From a bacterium (lineage in GTDB: Bacteria; Myxococcota_A; Bradymonadia; REDH01), in assembly GCA_030427825.1 (NCBI GenBank), contig JAUICO010000031.1, positions 1 through 43,816 on the forward strand: a stretch of DNA of 43,816 bases. The letters run 5' to 3'. The translations under genes and the position numbers were made by a program. Within the stretch, counting starts at the first letter, position 1. Every line of letters starts with the position of its first letter. A model generated the notes under the pieces. The model made no database searches, was not told the origin of the DNA, and saw only the letters and a list, made by a program, of their open reading frames with translations. This document shows positions 17,108 through 25,789 of this stretch, one piece after another.

Positions 17108-18127
17108 ATGCGCTCATTTCGAATTATCGCAGTTCTCGCCATCGCCATGACCCTTGTACTGGGGTGCAAGAAGAAGGCCGACGACGACGCATCCGAATCC
17201 GCTCAGGTTGAAAGCCCCAACGAGGGAGTGCAGCCCGAGCCCAACGTGGAGGGCACTGCCACTCCGAACGCAGACGCGGCAGCCAACCATGCGGAGCGTA
17301 GCGCCGCGACTGTAGAGCTGGTGAACCCGGGCGCAGAACCGCGCCAGACCCTCCGCTATGCCTTTGCCCGCATGCAGCCGCAGGTGCTGCGCATGGAAAT
17401 GGAGATGTCGACGGCGATGACGATGGGCGGCAACTCCATGCCCCGAATCTCGATGCCGACGATGAGCTACGGAATGCGCTTCACCGAGGTCACGGCACGC
17501 GACGACGGCAACCTCTCCGCGACCTTTGAGATGAACTCCTTTGACGTGGCCGCGGGCAACGACCCGCAGTCACAGGCGATCGCGGCGAGTCTTCGTGGCG
17601 CGATGAGTGACTTCAGCTTCAGCGGCACGATGGTCATCGATGATCGCGGCAACGTGATGGACACCAACTTCGATTTCTCGAACGTGCCGGCCGGTCAGGA
17701 CCTCAGCAGCATGACCCAGCAGATGGAGCAGATGACGGCTCCCCTGCCCGAAGAGCCGATCGGCGTCGGCGGCCAGTGGCGAGTGCGCAATCAGCTCGGT
17801 GAAGGCATGCCGATTCGGCTTACCCAGGAGGCGACCTACACGCTTCGCGAGCGTAACGGCGACAACGTGGTGGTGGACGTCACGATGAGCCAGAACGCTC
17901 CGCGTCAGGAGATGAACGACCCGAACATGCCCGAAGGCGCGAGCGTCCGCCTGAACAGCATGACCACCACCGGCAGCGGCACCATGAACATGGACCTCGG
18001 CGCTCTGGTCCCCACGAGTGACCTGAACATGACGATTAACATGTCGATGGCGACCGTGATGAACGGACAGGAAACGCCGATGGAAACGAACATGACCATG
18101 CGTGTCGGGATTCGTCCCGGCAACTGA
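17108..18127 (+). CDS. Methionine-rich lipoprotein
   Basis: A 339-residue lipoprotein: MRSFRIIAVLAIAMTLVLGC with the lipobox Cys at 20, then Lys-rich KKKADDD and a disordered Glu/Asn/Ala linker to about residue 75. The mature domain is exceptionally rich in Met (about 33 in the whole protein by hand count), with clusters such as MEMEMSTAMTMGG and MTINMSMATVM. The LRYAF...M-rich beginning of the domain resembles DUF6263-type periplasmic proteins, but I am not sure. The start at 17108 was chosen for the signal peptide; the open frame begins at 17030. Met clusters can bind copper(I) or silver, or act as oxidant sinks; nothing nearby shows which. Confidence 0.75.
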   Translation: MRSFRIIAVLAIAMTLVLGCKKKADDDASESAQVESPNEGVQPEPNVEGTATPNADAAANHAERSAATVELVNPGAEPRQTLRYAFARMQPQVLRMEMEMSTAMTMGGNSMPRISMPTMSYGMRFTEVTARDDGNLSATFEMNSFDVAAGNDPQSQAIAASLRGAMSDFSFSGTMVIDDRGNVMDTNFDFSNVPAGQDLSSMTQQMEQMTAPLPEEPIGVGGQWRVRNQLGEGMPIRLTQEATYTLRERNGDNVVVDVTMSQNAPRQEMNDPNMPEGASVRLNSMTTTGSGTMNMDLGALVPTSDLNMTINMSMATVMNGQETPMETNMTMRVGIRPGN

Positions 18128-18248
18128 AGCGCAGGCGCCACTGTGTCGTGATAAATTCGTTCCGGCCCTTGACGAACGAAATCACGTCGTCAAAAGGGGC
18201 CGCGTACGTCGCTCCGGCCATAGCCGGGGTATGCCCTGGAGCACCGCT

Positions 18249-18572
18249 ATGAAGCGCACTGAACTGGAACGCCGCCAGCGAATGCTAAAACGCGTGGAGA
18301 AGAAGACCGCCGCCGTGGAACGCGCCATCGAGACTCGCGAACCGTCTTCCGTCGCCACTTACATCGAAAACCTGCACAGCCTTCTTTATTACAACGATAA
18401 AGAAGTGATGAACATCGTCGATAACATCGACATCCTTGAGCTCTTCGAGCAGCTCAAAGACGACCACCCCGAGAAGCAGTGGGCTGCGGTGGTCAAGAAG
18501 GCCGTTCGCAAGACCGGCGTCGCGAAGAAGTCGCAGGCGATCAGCCAGCTTACGACGCTGCTCGAATACTAG
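18249..18572 (+). CDS. Small charged hypothetical protein
   Basis: A 107-residue protein of unknown function. The first about 35 residues are a highly charged helix (ELERRQRMLKRVEKKTAAVE), and the rest is predicted helical with VATYIENLHSLLYYNDKEVM and a Lys-rich end. The start at 18249 follows GGAG by about nine bases; an ATG at 18231 and longer frames from 18102 overlap the Met-rich gene and look less likely. There is no signal peptide. Charge and length would suit a nucleic-acid- or protein-binding helper, but this is speculation. It is separated from htpG by 246 bases in which I see no gene. Confidence 0.6.
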   Translation: MKRTELERRQRMLKRVEKKTAAVERAIETREPSSVATYIENLHSLLYYNDKEVMNIVDNIDILELFEQLKDDHPEKQWAAVVKKAVRKTGVAKKSQAISQLTTLLEY

Positions 18573-18818
18573 GATTCGGATAGCGGGATGCAGAACGGTG
18601 AGTTCGCCGTACAACCTGCGTCTGCCTCCCGGCCTGCATCTGCCGATCGTCCCTCCGCTTGACGATCTCTCATCGGCGCACATGTTCGCGCCCAAATTCC
18701 GGGCCCTAAACGCCGGCACGCGGTGACCCCTGCTCTGAGAGGGTCTCGCGGCCCTGATTGGCACGCGGCCCATGCACACTTGTGCCCTACCTTACATCGT
18801 TGAACCGGGAGTCACGTG

Positions 18819-20726
18819 ATGAGCGAAGCCGAAACCCAGACACACAGGTTTGAAGCCGAAGTCAGCCAGGTCATGAGCCTGGTGATCAACTCACTGTACA
18901 GCAACAAGGAGATCTTCCTCCGCGAGCTGGTTTCCAATGCCGCCGACGCGCTCGACAAGTTGCGTTTCCAGGCGCTCACCGATGCCGACCTCAAGCCGCT
19001 TACCGAGGGACTGCGCATTCGCATTACTCCGGACAGGGAGGCAGGAACTCTGAGCTTTGACGACAACGGTATCGGCATGAGCCACGACGAGCTTGTCGCA
19101 AACCTCGGCACCATCGCGCGGTCGGGCTCGCGCGCCTTCGTCGAAGAGGCGATCGCAGCGAAGAAAGAAGGCGCCGTCGACCTGATCGGACAGTTCGGTG
19201 TGGGATTCTACAGCGCATACCTTGTCGCTGATTCTGTCACTGTGGTGTCACGCGCGGCGGGCAGTGACGAAGCCTGGCGTTGGGATTCCGACGCCGGCTC
19301 GACATTCACGGTCGCGCCCGCTGAGCGTGAATCCCACGGCACCACAGTGACCCTGCACCTGCGTGAAGACGAGGCCGAGTACCTTGAGCTGATTCGTCTG
19401 CGAACTCTCGTAGAACGCTACAGCGACTTCGTTGAGCACCCGATCGAGCTGCCCGTTGAGAAGGCGCCGCCGGGTGACGACGATGACGAGGCAGACGTCG
19501 CCGACGCTGCGCCTGAATACAAACAGGCCAACGAGGCCGGCGCCCTGTGGAAGAAGTCGAGCAGCGATGTCACCGACGAGCAGTACGCCGAGTTCTACAA
19601 ACACATTTCACACGATTGGCAGGACCCGGCGGCACGTACGCACTTCACGGTTGAAGGCATGCAGATGTTCACCGGCCTGCTTTTCATCCCGAGCATGGCG
19701 CCCTTCGACCTTTTCGATCGCGAGGCGGAGCATGGCGTGCGATTGTATGTGAAGCGCGTGTTCATCATGGACCGCTGCGAAGACCTGCTGCCGCGCTGGC
19801 TCCGCTTTGTGCGTGGTGTCATTGACTCGGACGACCTGCCGCTGAACGTCTCGCGAGAACTGCTTCAGGACTCTCGCGCAGTTCGCTCCATGCGCAAACA
19901 CATCGTGAAGAAAGTTCTCGAAGCGATCGAAGGACTCGAAGGGGATACCTTCGAGACCTTTTGGAATCACTTCGGTCGTGTGCTCAAGGAGGGTGTGCAC
20001 TTTGACGCCGACTTCCGACCCCGTCTCGCAAAGCTGCTTCGATATGAAAGCTCGGCCGGCCCGGGCCTCGTTTCGCTCGAAGAGTATGTGGAGCGCATGA
20101 AGGACGGCCAGAAGGACATCTATTGCGCAGTCGGCGCAACCCGCAAACTCATTGAGTCGAGCCCGCACATCGAAGCCTTGAGAAAGCGTGGCTACGAGGT
20201 GCTCTTCTTCACGGACACGGTGGATCCCTGGGTACTCGACAGCCTGCGCGAGTTTGACGACAAGCGCATCGTCAACATCATGGCCGAGGGCGTTGATCTC
20301 GATGACGATGCGAGCGCCGAAGAGATCGCAGAACGGGAGAAGCAGGCCGACGACTTCAAGCCCCTGCTCGATCGATTCGAGTCGGTGCTGAAGGAGCACA
20401 TCAGCGAGGTTCGCGTTTCGACGCGGCTCGAGACATCGCCGGTGTGTCTGATGCTGCCCGAAGGCGGCATGCCCGCACACATCGAGCGGATGCTGCGCGC
20501 GCAGAACGCAGACCTGCCGGTCGCGAAGCGAGTTCTGGAGATCAACCCCGACCACCATATCGTCTCGCGCCTGCGTACCCTGGAGCAGGACGCCCCGGGC
20601 AGTGAAAGGGTCGTCGACACGATTGAAGTGCTCTACAATCAGGCGCTGCTCGCTGAAGGCAGTCCTCTGGAGGACCCGGCGGGCTTCGCTGCCAAGGTTA
20701 CTCAGATCCTCACAGACTCCATCTGA
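18819..20726 (+). CDS. htpG: Molecular chaperone HtpG (Hsp90)
   Basis: ATP-dependent cytosolic chaperone for partly folded clients. It has 635 residues, normal length. The N-terminal GHKL ATPase domain shows SLYSNKEIFLRELVSNAADA (ATP-binding Glu about 36 and Asn about 40), DDNGIGM (about 85) and GQFGVGFYSAYLVAD. The middle domain contains LFIPSMAPFDLFDRE and VRGVIDSDDLPLNVSRE with the catalytic-loop Arg region. The C-terminal dimerisation domain is complete (CLMLPEGGMPAHIERMLRAQ). An acidic patch (DDDDEADVADAAPE) between N and middle domains is a variable charged linker. GGGAG lies seven bases before the ATG at 18819; a GTG directly in front (18816) is an alternative. Confidence 0.97.
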   Translation: MSEAETQTHRFEAEVSQVMSLVINSLYSNKEIFLRELVSNAADALDKLRFQALTDADLKPLTEGLRIRITPDREAGTLSFDDNGIGMSHDELVANLGTIARSGSRAFVEEAIAAKKEGAVDLIGQFGVGFYSAYLVADSVTVVSRAAGSDEAWRWDSDAGSTFTVAPAERESHGTTVTLHLREDEAEYLELIRLRTLVERYSDFVEHPIELPVEKAPPGDDDDEADVADAAPEYKQANEAGALWKKSSSDVTDEQYAEFYKHISHDWQDPAARTHFTVEGMQMFTGLLFIPSMAPFDLFDREAEHGVRLYVKRVFIMDRCEDLLPRWLRFVRGVIDSDDLPLNVSRELLQDSRAVRSMRKHIVKKVLEAIEGLEGDTFETFWNHFGRVLKEGVHFDADFRPRLAKLLRYESSAGPGLVSLEEYVERMKDGQKDIYCAVGATRKLIESSPHIEALRKRGYEVLFFTDTVDPWVLDSLREFDDKRIVNIMAEGVDLDDDASAEEIAEREKQADDFKPLLDRFESVLKEHISEVRVSTRLETSPVCLMLPEGGMPAHIERMLRAQNADLPVAKRVLEINPDHHIVSRLRTLEQDAPGSERVVDTIEVLYNQALLAEGSPLEDPAGFAAKVTQILTDSI

Positions 20727-20761
20727 CGCGACTTTCTGCGTTCGATGCTGTCGAACACAGA

Positions 20762-23302
20762 ATGCCCGCCACCATGTCCCATCGTACCGTCCTCGCGTCG
20801 TCGCTACAGCAGCCGACGTGGCCCACCCTCGAAGTGCGTATCCCCGAAATGGGGTCTCGCACCTTTGAGATTCAGGCCAACTCCAACGTCCTCGGCCGCG
20901 CAGACGACGCAGACATCCCGGTCCCCTCTCCGATGGTGTCGGGGCGTCATCTTCGCATCTATCGTGACGCACAGGGTTGGGCCTTCGAAGACCTGGGATC
21001 GACGAACGGAACTCATCACAACGGGCACATCAAGGCCGGCTCCCTGCTCCATGACGGCGACGTGCTCCGCGTCGGCGCGGACGAAAGCCGCACCACCACG
21101 ATGGTGTTTCGCCTTGCCGGGGCGGACGCCGCCCACGACGCACTCGGTGTCGTGCACCACGGAACTCTGCCCCTGGCGGGAGCCCGACAGCTGCGCATCG
21201 GACGTTCGCCTGACGCGGATGTCACGCTGGATAACCCTCTCGTCTCTTTCTACCACGCCCGTATCGACGCGGTCGCATCGGGGCACGTACTCACTGACCT
21301 GGGCTCGACAAACGGCACCTGGGTCAACGGAGTGCGCCTGGCGAAGCCGCATGCCCTGCAACCCGGCGACACCGTCAAGATCGGCTCCTGGGAGCTGAGC
21401 TACGACGGCGCGGGGATGCAGCAGTTTCACGCAGACGCCGGCATGCGCGTTGACGCCGTGGACCTGACACGCGTCGTGGGCGGCGGCCGACGAATCCTCG
21501 ATGACGTAGACCTCACGGTGCTGCCCCGCGAGTTCGTCGCACTTGTCGGAGCCAGCGGTGCGGGCAAGAGCACGCTCCTGAAGGCGATGTGTGGCGCGGC
21601 ACCCGCCGACGGCAATGTGCTCGTGAACGGAGATTCTCTGCGCAGTCAGTTCGACCTGTACCGCGCCCAGATTGGATACGTGCCGCAGGACGACATCATC
21701 CATATGGAGTTGACGGTCGGCAGCGCCCTCAAACACGCAGCGGCGTTGCGGCTGCCCGCGGACACAACACGCGACGAGATTCAGCGGCGTGTGGACTCGG
21801 TGCTCGATACGGTCGAGCTGCGAGGCAAAGAGGACCAGCGCATCGGGAGCCTCAGCGGGGGGCAGCGAAAGCGCATCAGCATCGCAGTCGAGTTGCTGTC
21901 AGAGCCACGCCTGCTCTTTCTCGACGAGCCGACGTCCGGCCTCGACCCGGGACTCGACAAGAAGATGATGCGCACCCTGCGTCGCCTGGCTGATGAGGGG
22001 CGAACCGTGATGCTGGTCACACACGCCACAGCAAACATCGCAGAATGCGACTTTGTTTGCTTCATGGCCCAGGGGCATCTCGTGTACTACGGGCCGCCCG
22101 ATGAGGCATTCGAGTTCTTCGGTGTCACTACCGGAGACTTCGCAGACATCTACTCCGTGGTCGACGCGCCGGAGCAGCCGGAAGCGCTACAGAAAGCGCA
22201 GGAGTGGCGCGCGCGGTATCGCGAGTCACGCTGGCACGCCCAATACGTTGAAGCACGCGCGCGGCAGCGTCCCGCCGGGAGCGCCGTCGCCGGAACCATG
22301 CGCAGCGACCGTCCCCGTCCTGCTCGGGCCTGGCACCAGTTTCGTGTGCTTACCTCTCGCTATCTGCAGCTGGTCCGTCAGGACCGCCTCCTGCTCTTCA
22401 TGTTGCTCGCCGTCATGCCGATCATCGGTCTGCTGCTCGCGGCGATCGCCGAGCCGCACTGGCTCGACGGGCTGCAGCCGGACCTCAGCGCATGTGTCGG
22501 GGATAGTGGTCTAAGCGCGGCGGCGTGCCTCGACGGACAGGTGATGCCGGCGCGGCTCTCCGAGAGTGACGCGAGCTGGCCGCGCCGGGCGAGCTACCGC
22601 GTTGTCTACGACACGCAGACTCTGTCCTTCATGCTCGCCCTGGCCGCGGTCATGCTCGGACTCTTCGCGTCCGCGTTCGAGATCGTCAAAGAACGCTCGG
22701 TCTTCATGCGCGAGCGAATGATCAACCTTCGTCTGGTTCCCTACGTCGCATCCAAGTTCTTCGTTCTCGGCGTGTTTTCGCTGATTCAGGCGGCGCTGCT
22801 ACTTGCGACGCTGGGCGTCGGTGTGAGCTTTCCGGACGCTGACACTGTGTTCGGCGCTGTGCCCGACATGTACGTCACCATCATGCTGGCGATCGTTGCC
22901 GCCGTGGCGATGGGACTGCTGATCTCTGCGCTCGTGCCAAACCGAAACACGGTCATCTACATCGTGCTGTTAGTTCTCTTCTTTCAGATCGTGTTGGCGG
23001 GTGCTGTTTTCGCCCTCTCGGATTGGATGCAGCCGGTCTCACGCCTGAACCTGACGCGCTGGGCGATGGAGGGCATCGGCTCCAGCGTCGACATCGAGTC
23101 CGTGGGGCAACTGTCGCGAACCCTCTTCAAGGCGGGTCAAGCGACTCCGGCGGTAAACATCCCCACCGAGTTTAATACAGCGCTGAACTACAAGGCAGAC
23201 GCCGGACACATGGTCGGCGTGTGGACGGTGTTGGTATTGAGTTCGACGCTCTGCTTCGCGGGAACCGTCGCCGCCCTCAAGCGGCTGGACAGGTTGCGCT
23301 GA
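20762..23302 (+). CDS. FHA-domain ABC half-transporter (ABC-2/ABCG type)
   Basis: An 846-residue membrane protein. Two forkhead-associated domains lie at about 25-120 and 130-215, each with the phosphothreonine-binding signature: GR, then S...H (SGRH at 60-63; SFYH at 162-165) and GSTNG (79-83 and 181-185). The ABC ATPase follows: Walker A GASGAGKS (263-270), signature LSGGQ (364-368), Walker B LLFLDEP (384-390) and the H-loop in VTHA. The last about 330 residues hold six predicted membrane segments of the ABC2 type, starting LLLFMLLAVMPIIGLLL. Mycobacterium Rv1747 is a known relative in layout (two FHA domains plus ABCG), where FHA domains bind kinase-phosphorylated sites. A shorter start at 20774 is possible. 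The substrate is unknown. Confidence 0.93.
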   Translation: MPATMSHRTVLASSLQQPTWPTLEVRIPEMGSRTFEIQANSNVLGRADDADIPVPSPMVSGRHLRIYRDAQGWAFEDLGSTNGTHHNGHIKAGSLLHDGDVLRVGADESRTTTMVFRLAGADAAHDALGVVHHGTLPLAGARQLRIGRSPDADVTLDNPLVSFYHARIDAVASGHVLTDLGSTNGTWVNGVRLAKPHALQPGDTVKIGSWELSYDGAGMQQFHADAGMRVDAVDLTRVVGGGRRILDDVDLTVLPREFVALVGASGAGKSTLLKAMCGAAPADGNVLVNGDSLRSQFDLYRAQIGYVPQDDIIHMELTVGSALKHAAALRLPADTTRDEIQRRVDSVLDTVELRGKEDQRIGSLSGGQRKRISIAVELLSEPRLLFLDEPTSGLDPGLDKKMMRTLRRLADEGRTVMLVTHATANIAECDFVCFMAQGHLVYYGPPDEAFEFFGVTTGDFADIYSVVDAPEQPEALQKAQEWRARYRESRWHAQYVEARARQRPAGSAVAGTMRSDRPRPARAWHQFRVLTSRYLQLVRQDRLLLFMLLAVMPIIGLLLAAIAEPHWLDGLQPDLSACVGDSGLSAAACLDGQVMPARLSESDASWPRRASYRVVYDTQTLSFMLALAAVMLGLFASAFEIVKERSVFMRERMINLRLVPYVASKFFVLGVFSLIQAALLLATLGVGVSFPDADTVFGAVPDMYVTIMLAIVAAVAMGLLISALVPNRNTVIYIVLLVLFFQIVLAGAVFALSDWMQPVSRLNLTRWAMEGIGSSVDIESVGQLSRTLFKAGQATPAVNIPTEFNTALNYKADAGHMVGVWTVLVLSSTLCFAGTVAALKRLDRLR

Positions 23303-23341
23303 CGCCATTCGCGCTGCAGACACCCTGCCGCATTACGCAGC

Positions 23342-24967
23342 TCAGGATTCGTGCAGGATGATGTGTGCTGCCTTCTCACCCACCATGATGCACGGCCCGT
23401 TCGTGTTTCCGCCGGGAATGACCGGCATGATTGACGCATCAGCGACGCGCAGGCCGGCGATTCCACGAACGCGCAGCTTCGGGCCAACGACCGACATCTC
23501 GTCGATGCCCATCTTGCAGCTGCCGACCGGGTGATAGATCGTCGTCGACCGCAAGCGCACCTGCCCGGCGAGCTCTTCGTCGCTTTGATATTGGACGCCC
23601 GGCTGGAGCTCCTCTTCGAGAAGGCCGGCGATGTTTGCGTTCTGCATGATTCGTCGCACGATTCGAATCGAGTTCCGCAGCAGGTCGAGGTCCTCAGGGG
23701 CTCCGAGATAGTTTGGATCAACCAGAGGCGCGACCGCGGGGTCATTCGACTGAATTCGGATAGTGCCCCGCGCCTTCGGATAAAGAAGCGTCGGCAGCAC
23801 GGTGAAGCAGTAGCCGGGGTCGACATGTGCCCTGCCCGGTCCGTCCTGGTTCGGGTCCGGATACCCCCATGGCATCGAGTGCAGCTGAATATCCGGAAGA
23901 GGCTGGTCCGGAGTGCTACGTACGAACGCACAGGCCTCAAACACCGTGCGCCCGAACCAGGTTCCGCCCTTGCGCATCTCTTTGAACATGCCGCCAAAGA
24001 AGTGAAAGGGGGTTCCCCTGTGGCCGCTCGTCGGGGCCCGATAGGTCAGGGGCAGGAACAACTGGTCGTGCATGTTCTGACCAACGCCCGGCAGGTCATG
24101 TAGGACGTCAACACCGTTTGCTCGAAGATGCTCGCCCGGCCCGACACCGGACATCATCAGGATGTGTGGCGAGCCGACTGCGCCGGCAGAGAGTATAACT
24201 TCGCTCCCTGCCGAGATCACACGACGCCTTCCTTTCTGAACGACCTGAACACCGGTCGCCCGCCCATCTTCGATCACCACCTTCTCGACGCGGCAACCTG
24301 CTTCGACGCTGAAGTTTGCTTTGCCGCGTGACGGTTCCACGTAGCACTCGGCGGTGCTCTGACGGACGCCATCCACACAAGTCATGTGGAAATAGCCCGC
24401 CACCTCCTGATTCTCGGCGTTGAAGTCCCCATCCGCTGGGATGTCGAATGTGTCCGCGATAGCGGCCGCGAATGCCCTGGAAACGGGGCTGATCTGGTCT
24501 TTGGGATGGGTACCGATTTTCACCGGACCACCCGCACCATGATACTTCGTTTCACCACCGAAGTGATCTTCGAGCTTCCGGTAGAAGGGCAGCACGCCCT
24601 CGTAGTCCCAGCCCTCGCAACCGGCGGCGGCCCAATCATCGTAGTTCTGCCTGTGACCGCGCAGGTAGAGCATCCCGTTCACCGAGCTGCAGCCTCCCAG
24701 CAACTTGCCACGAGTGAAGGGAACGACGCGATCGTTCATCGACGTCTGCGGAACCGTCTTCAGTCCCCAGTCGTATTTCTTCTTGATCGCATCTACCTGG
24801 TGCATGATGCTGATCATGCCCGGCTGGCGAATCATCCGACCGCGATCCAGCTTGTCGTTACCGGCCTCGATAAGGATAACGCTCTTCGAGGAGTCCTCGG
24901 CGAGGCGAGCGGCAAGAGCGGCACCGGCGGAACCGGCACCAACAACGACGTAGTCAGCAGTGCTCAT
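23342..24967 (-). CDS. GMC family FAD-dependent oxidoreductase
   Basis: A 541-residue glucose-methanol-choline-type oxidoreductase that would oxidise an alcohol using FAD. The N-terminal Rossmann motif is VVGAGSAGAALAARL (residues 8-22, GAGSAG at 10-15). LLGGCSSVNGMLYLRG is the GMC signature 1 (GGSSxxNxMxYxRG type, here with Cys in GGCSS). The C-terminal catalytic HPVGSCKMG has His479, and PGGNTNGP has the second active-site Asn (521/523), as in choline-dehydrogenase-like members. The start at 24967 was chosen because FAD-binding similarity begins immediately. There is no signal peptide. Substrate unknown; alone in its orientation next to the DUF2505 gene, on the same strand and 147 bases downstream of it. 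Confidence 0.92.
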   Translation of the reverse strand: MSTADYVVVGAGSAGAALAARLAEDSSKSVILIEAGNDKLDRGRMIRQPGMISIMHQVDAIKKKYDWGLKTVPQTSMNDRVVPFTRGKLLGGCSSVNGMLYLRGHRQNYDDWAAAGCEGWDYEGVLPFYRKLEDHFGGETKYHGAGGPVKIGTHPKDQISPVSRAFAAAIADTFDIPADGDFNAENQEVAGYFHMTCVDGVRQSTAECYVEPSRGKANFSVEAGCRVEKVVIEDGRATGVQVVQKGRRRVISAGSEVILSAGAVGSPHILMMSGVGPGEHLRANGVDVLHDLPGVGQNMHDQLFLPLTYRAPTSGHRGTPFHFFGGMFKEMRKGGTWFGRTVFEACAFVRSTPDQPLPDIQLHSMPWGYPDPNQDGPGRAHVDPGYCFTVLPTLLYPKARGTIRIQSNDPAVAPLVDPNYLGAPEDLDLLRNSIRIVRRIMQNANIAGLLEEELQPGVQYQSDEELAGQVRLRSTTIYHPVGSCKMGIDEMSVVGPKLRVRGIAGLRVADASIMPVIPGGNTNGPCIMVGEKAAHIILHES

Positions 24968-25114
24968 CAATCTGTGCGGGCTGGAGGGCGTAAATTGCAC
25001 GAGGTTCACGTGTATCGCGCCTGGCCGACAAAATTGCAATAGAACACGTTCTAGGCGATCAGCACTGCAATCTCGGTGACATAGAGCCCGCGATTCCCCG
25101 GCACAGAAGCCGGT

Positions 25115-25597
25115 TCAGCCGGCCAACGCCTTTTTGTTGTAGTTGATCTCTTTGGGCAGATCTGAGGAGACCTGCTCATTGACGAACTTCTCGACCTTCT
25201 TCCCGATGAGCGGGATCTTCGCCTTGCAGCTCACATCGATCTCATGCTCACTGCCGTCGCCGGCGGGTCGAAGCGTAAAGCGTCCGTTGATGGTGACCGG
25301 CTGACCCTGAATATCCATCGTAAAGGTGCCCGACTTCTCTGCACCTTCGCCGGAGTTGTCCCAGGTCTCAGTGACATCGAGGGTGCTCACCGCATTGAAC
25401 ATCTTGGCGAGAACCTTTGGCAGGTCACGCTCGACGTCTCGTCGCATTTTCAGCGTCGTCCGGCTGCCCGAGGTCGTGGCCGTCACCGAGACGTTGCGCT
25501 CGCCGAGGGCCTCGGAGCGCTCGACGAGATAGTCCTCGCTGGTCAGGAGCGCGAAGACGGTCTCTACATCGTGATCGTAACGAAATTTCTGTCCCAT
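25115..25597 (-). CDS. DUF2505 (SRPBCC-fold) protein
   Basis: A 160-residue protein matching the DUF2505 pattern: MGQKFRYDHDVETVFALLTS at the start, then RSEALGERNVSVTA, TLKMRRDVERDLPKVL and IPLIGKKVEKFVNEQ near the end. The family belongs to the START/SRPBCC superfamily, whose fold has a deep hydrophobic pocket for lipids or other ligands. The ligand here is unknown. GGGGGA four bases before the ATG supports the start. There is no signal peptide or membrane segment. It precedes the GMC oxidoreductase on the same strand, with 147 bases between them. Confidence 0.88.
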   Translation of the reverse strand: MGQKFRYDHDVETVFALLTSEDYLVERSEALGERNVSVTATTSGSRTTLKMRRDVERDLPKVLAKMFNAVSTLDVTETWDNSGEGAEKSGTFTMDIQGQPVTINGRFTLRPAGDGSEHEIDVSCKAKIPLIGKKVEKFVNEQVSSDLPKEINYNKKALAG

Positions 25598-25789
25598 GGT
25601 TCCCCCTGAATCGGTGTATGCGCGAAATGGCTAAGCAGCGCGCGGCGGGCACGCTACACCCTTTCGACCCTTTTCTCGACCCCGAGAGGGGCGCCCGCTA
25701 TGATCACGACCCGCATCGTGCTCACGACGCTGAACCGGCGCCGGCGACCATGAGTCGATTTCAACCCAGCACACTGTAGCATCTTCCGC

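Noticed and set aside
18573..18818. CIRCE or sigma-32-type promoter upstream of htpG
   Set aside because: No CIRCE inverted repeat and no clear heat-shock -35/-10 pair is visible.
19608..20972. 454-residue reverse frame opposite htpG
   Set aside because: Antisense to htpG, which is certain; no motif.
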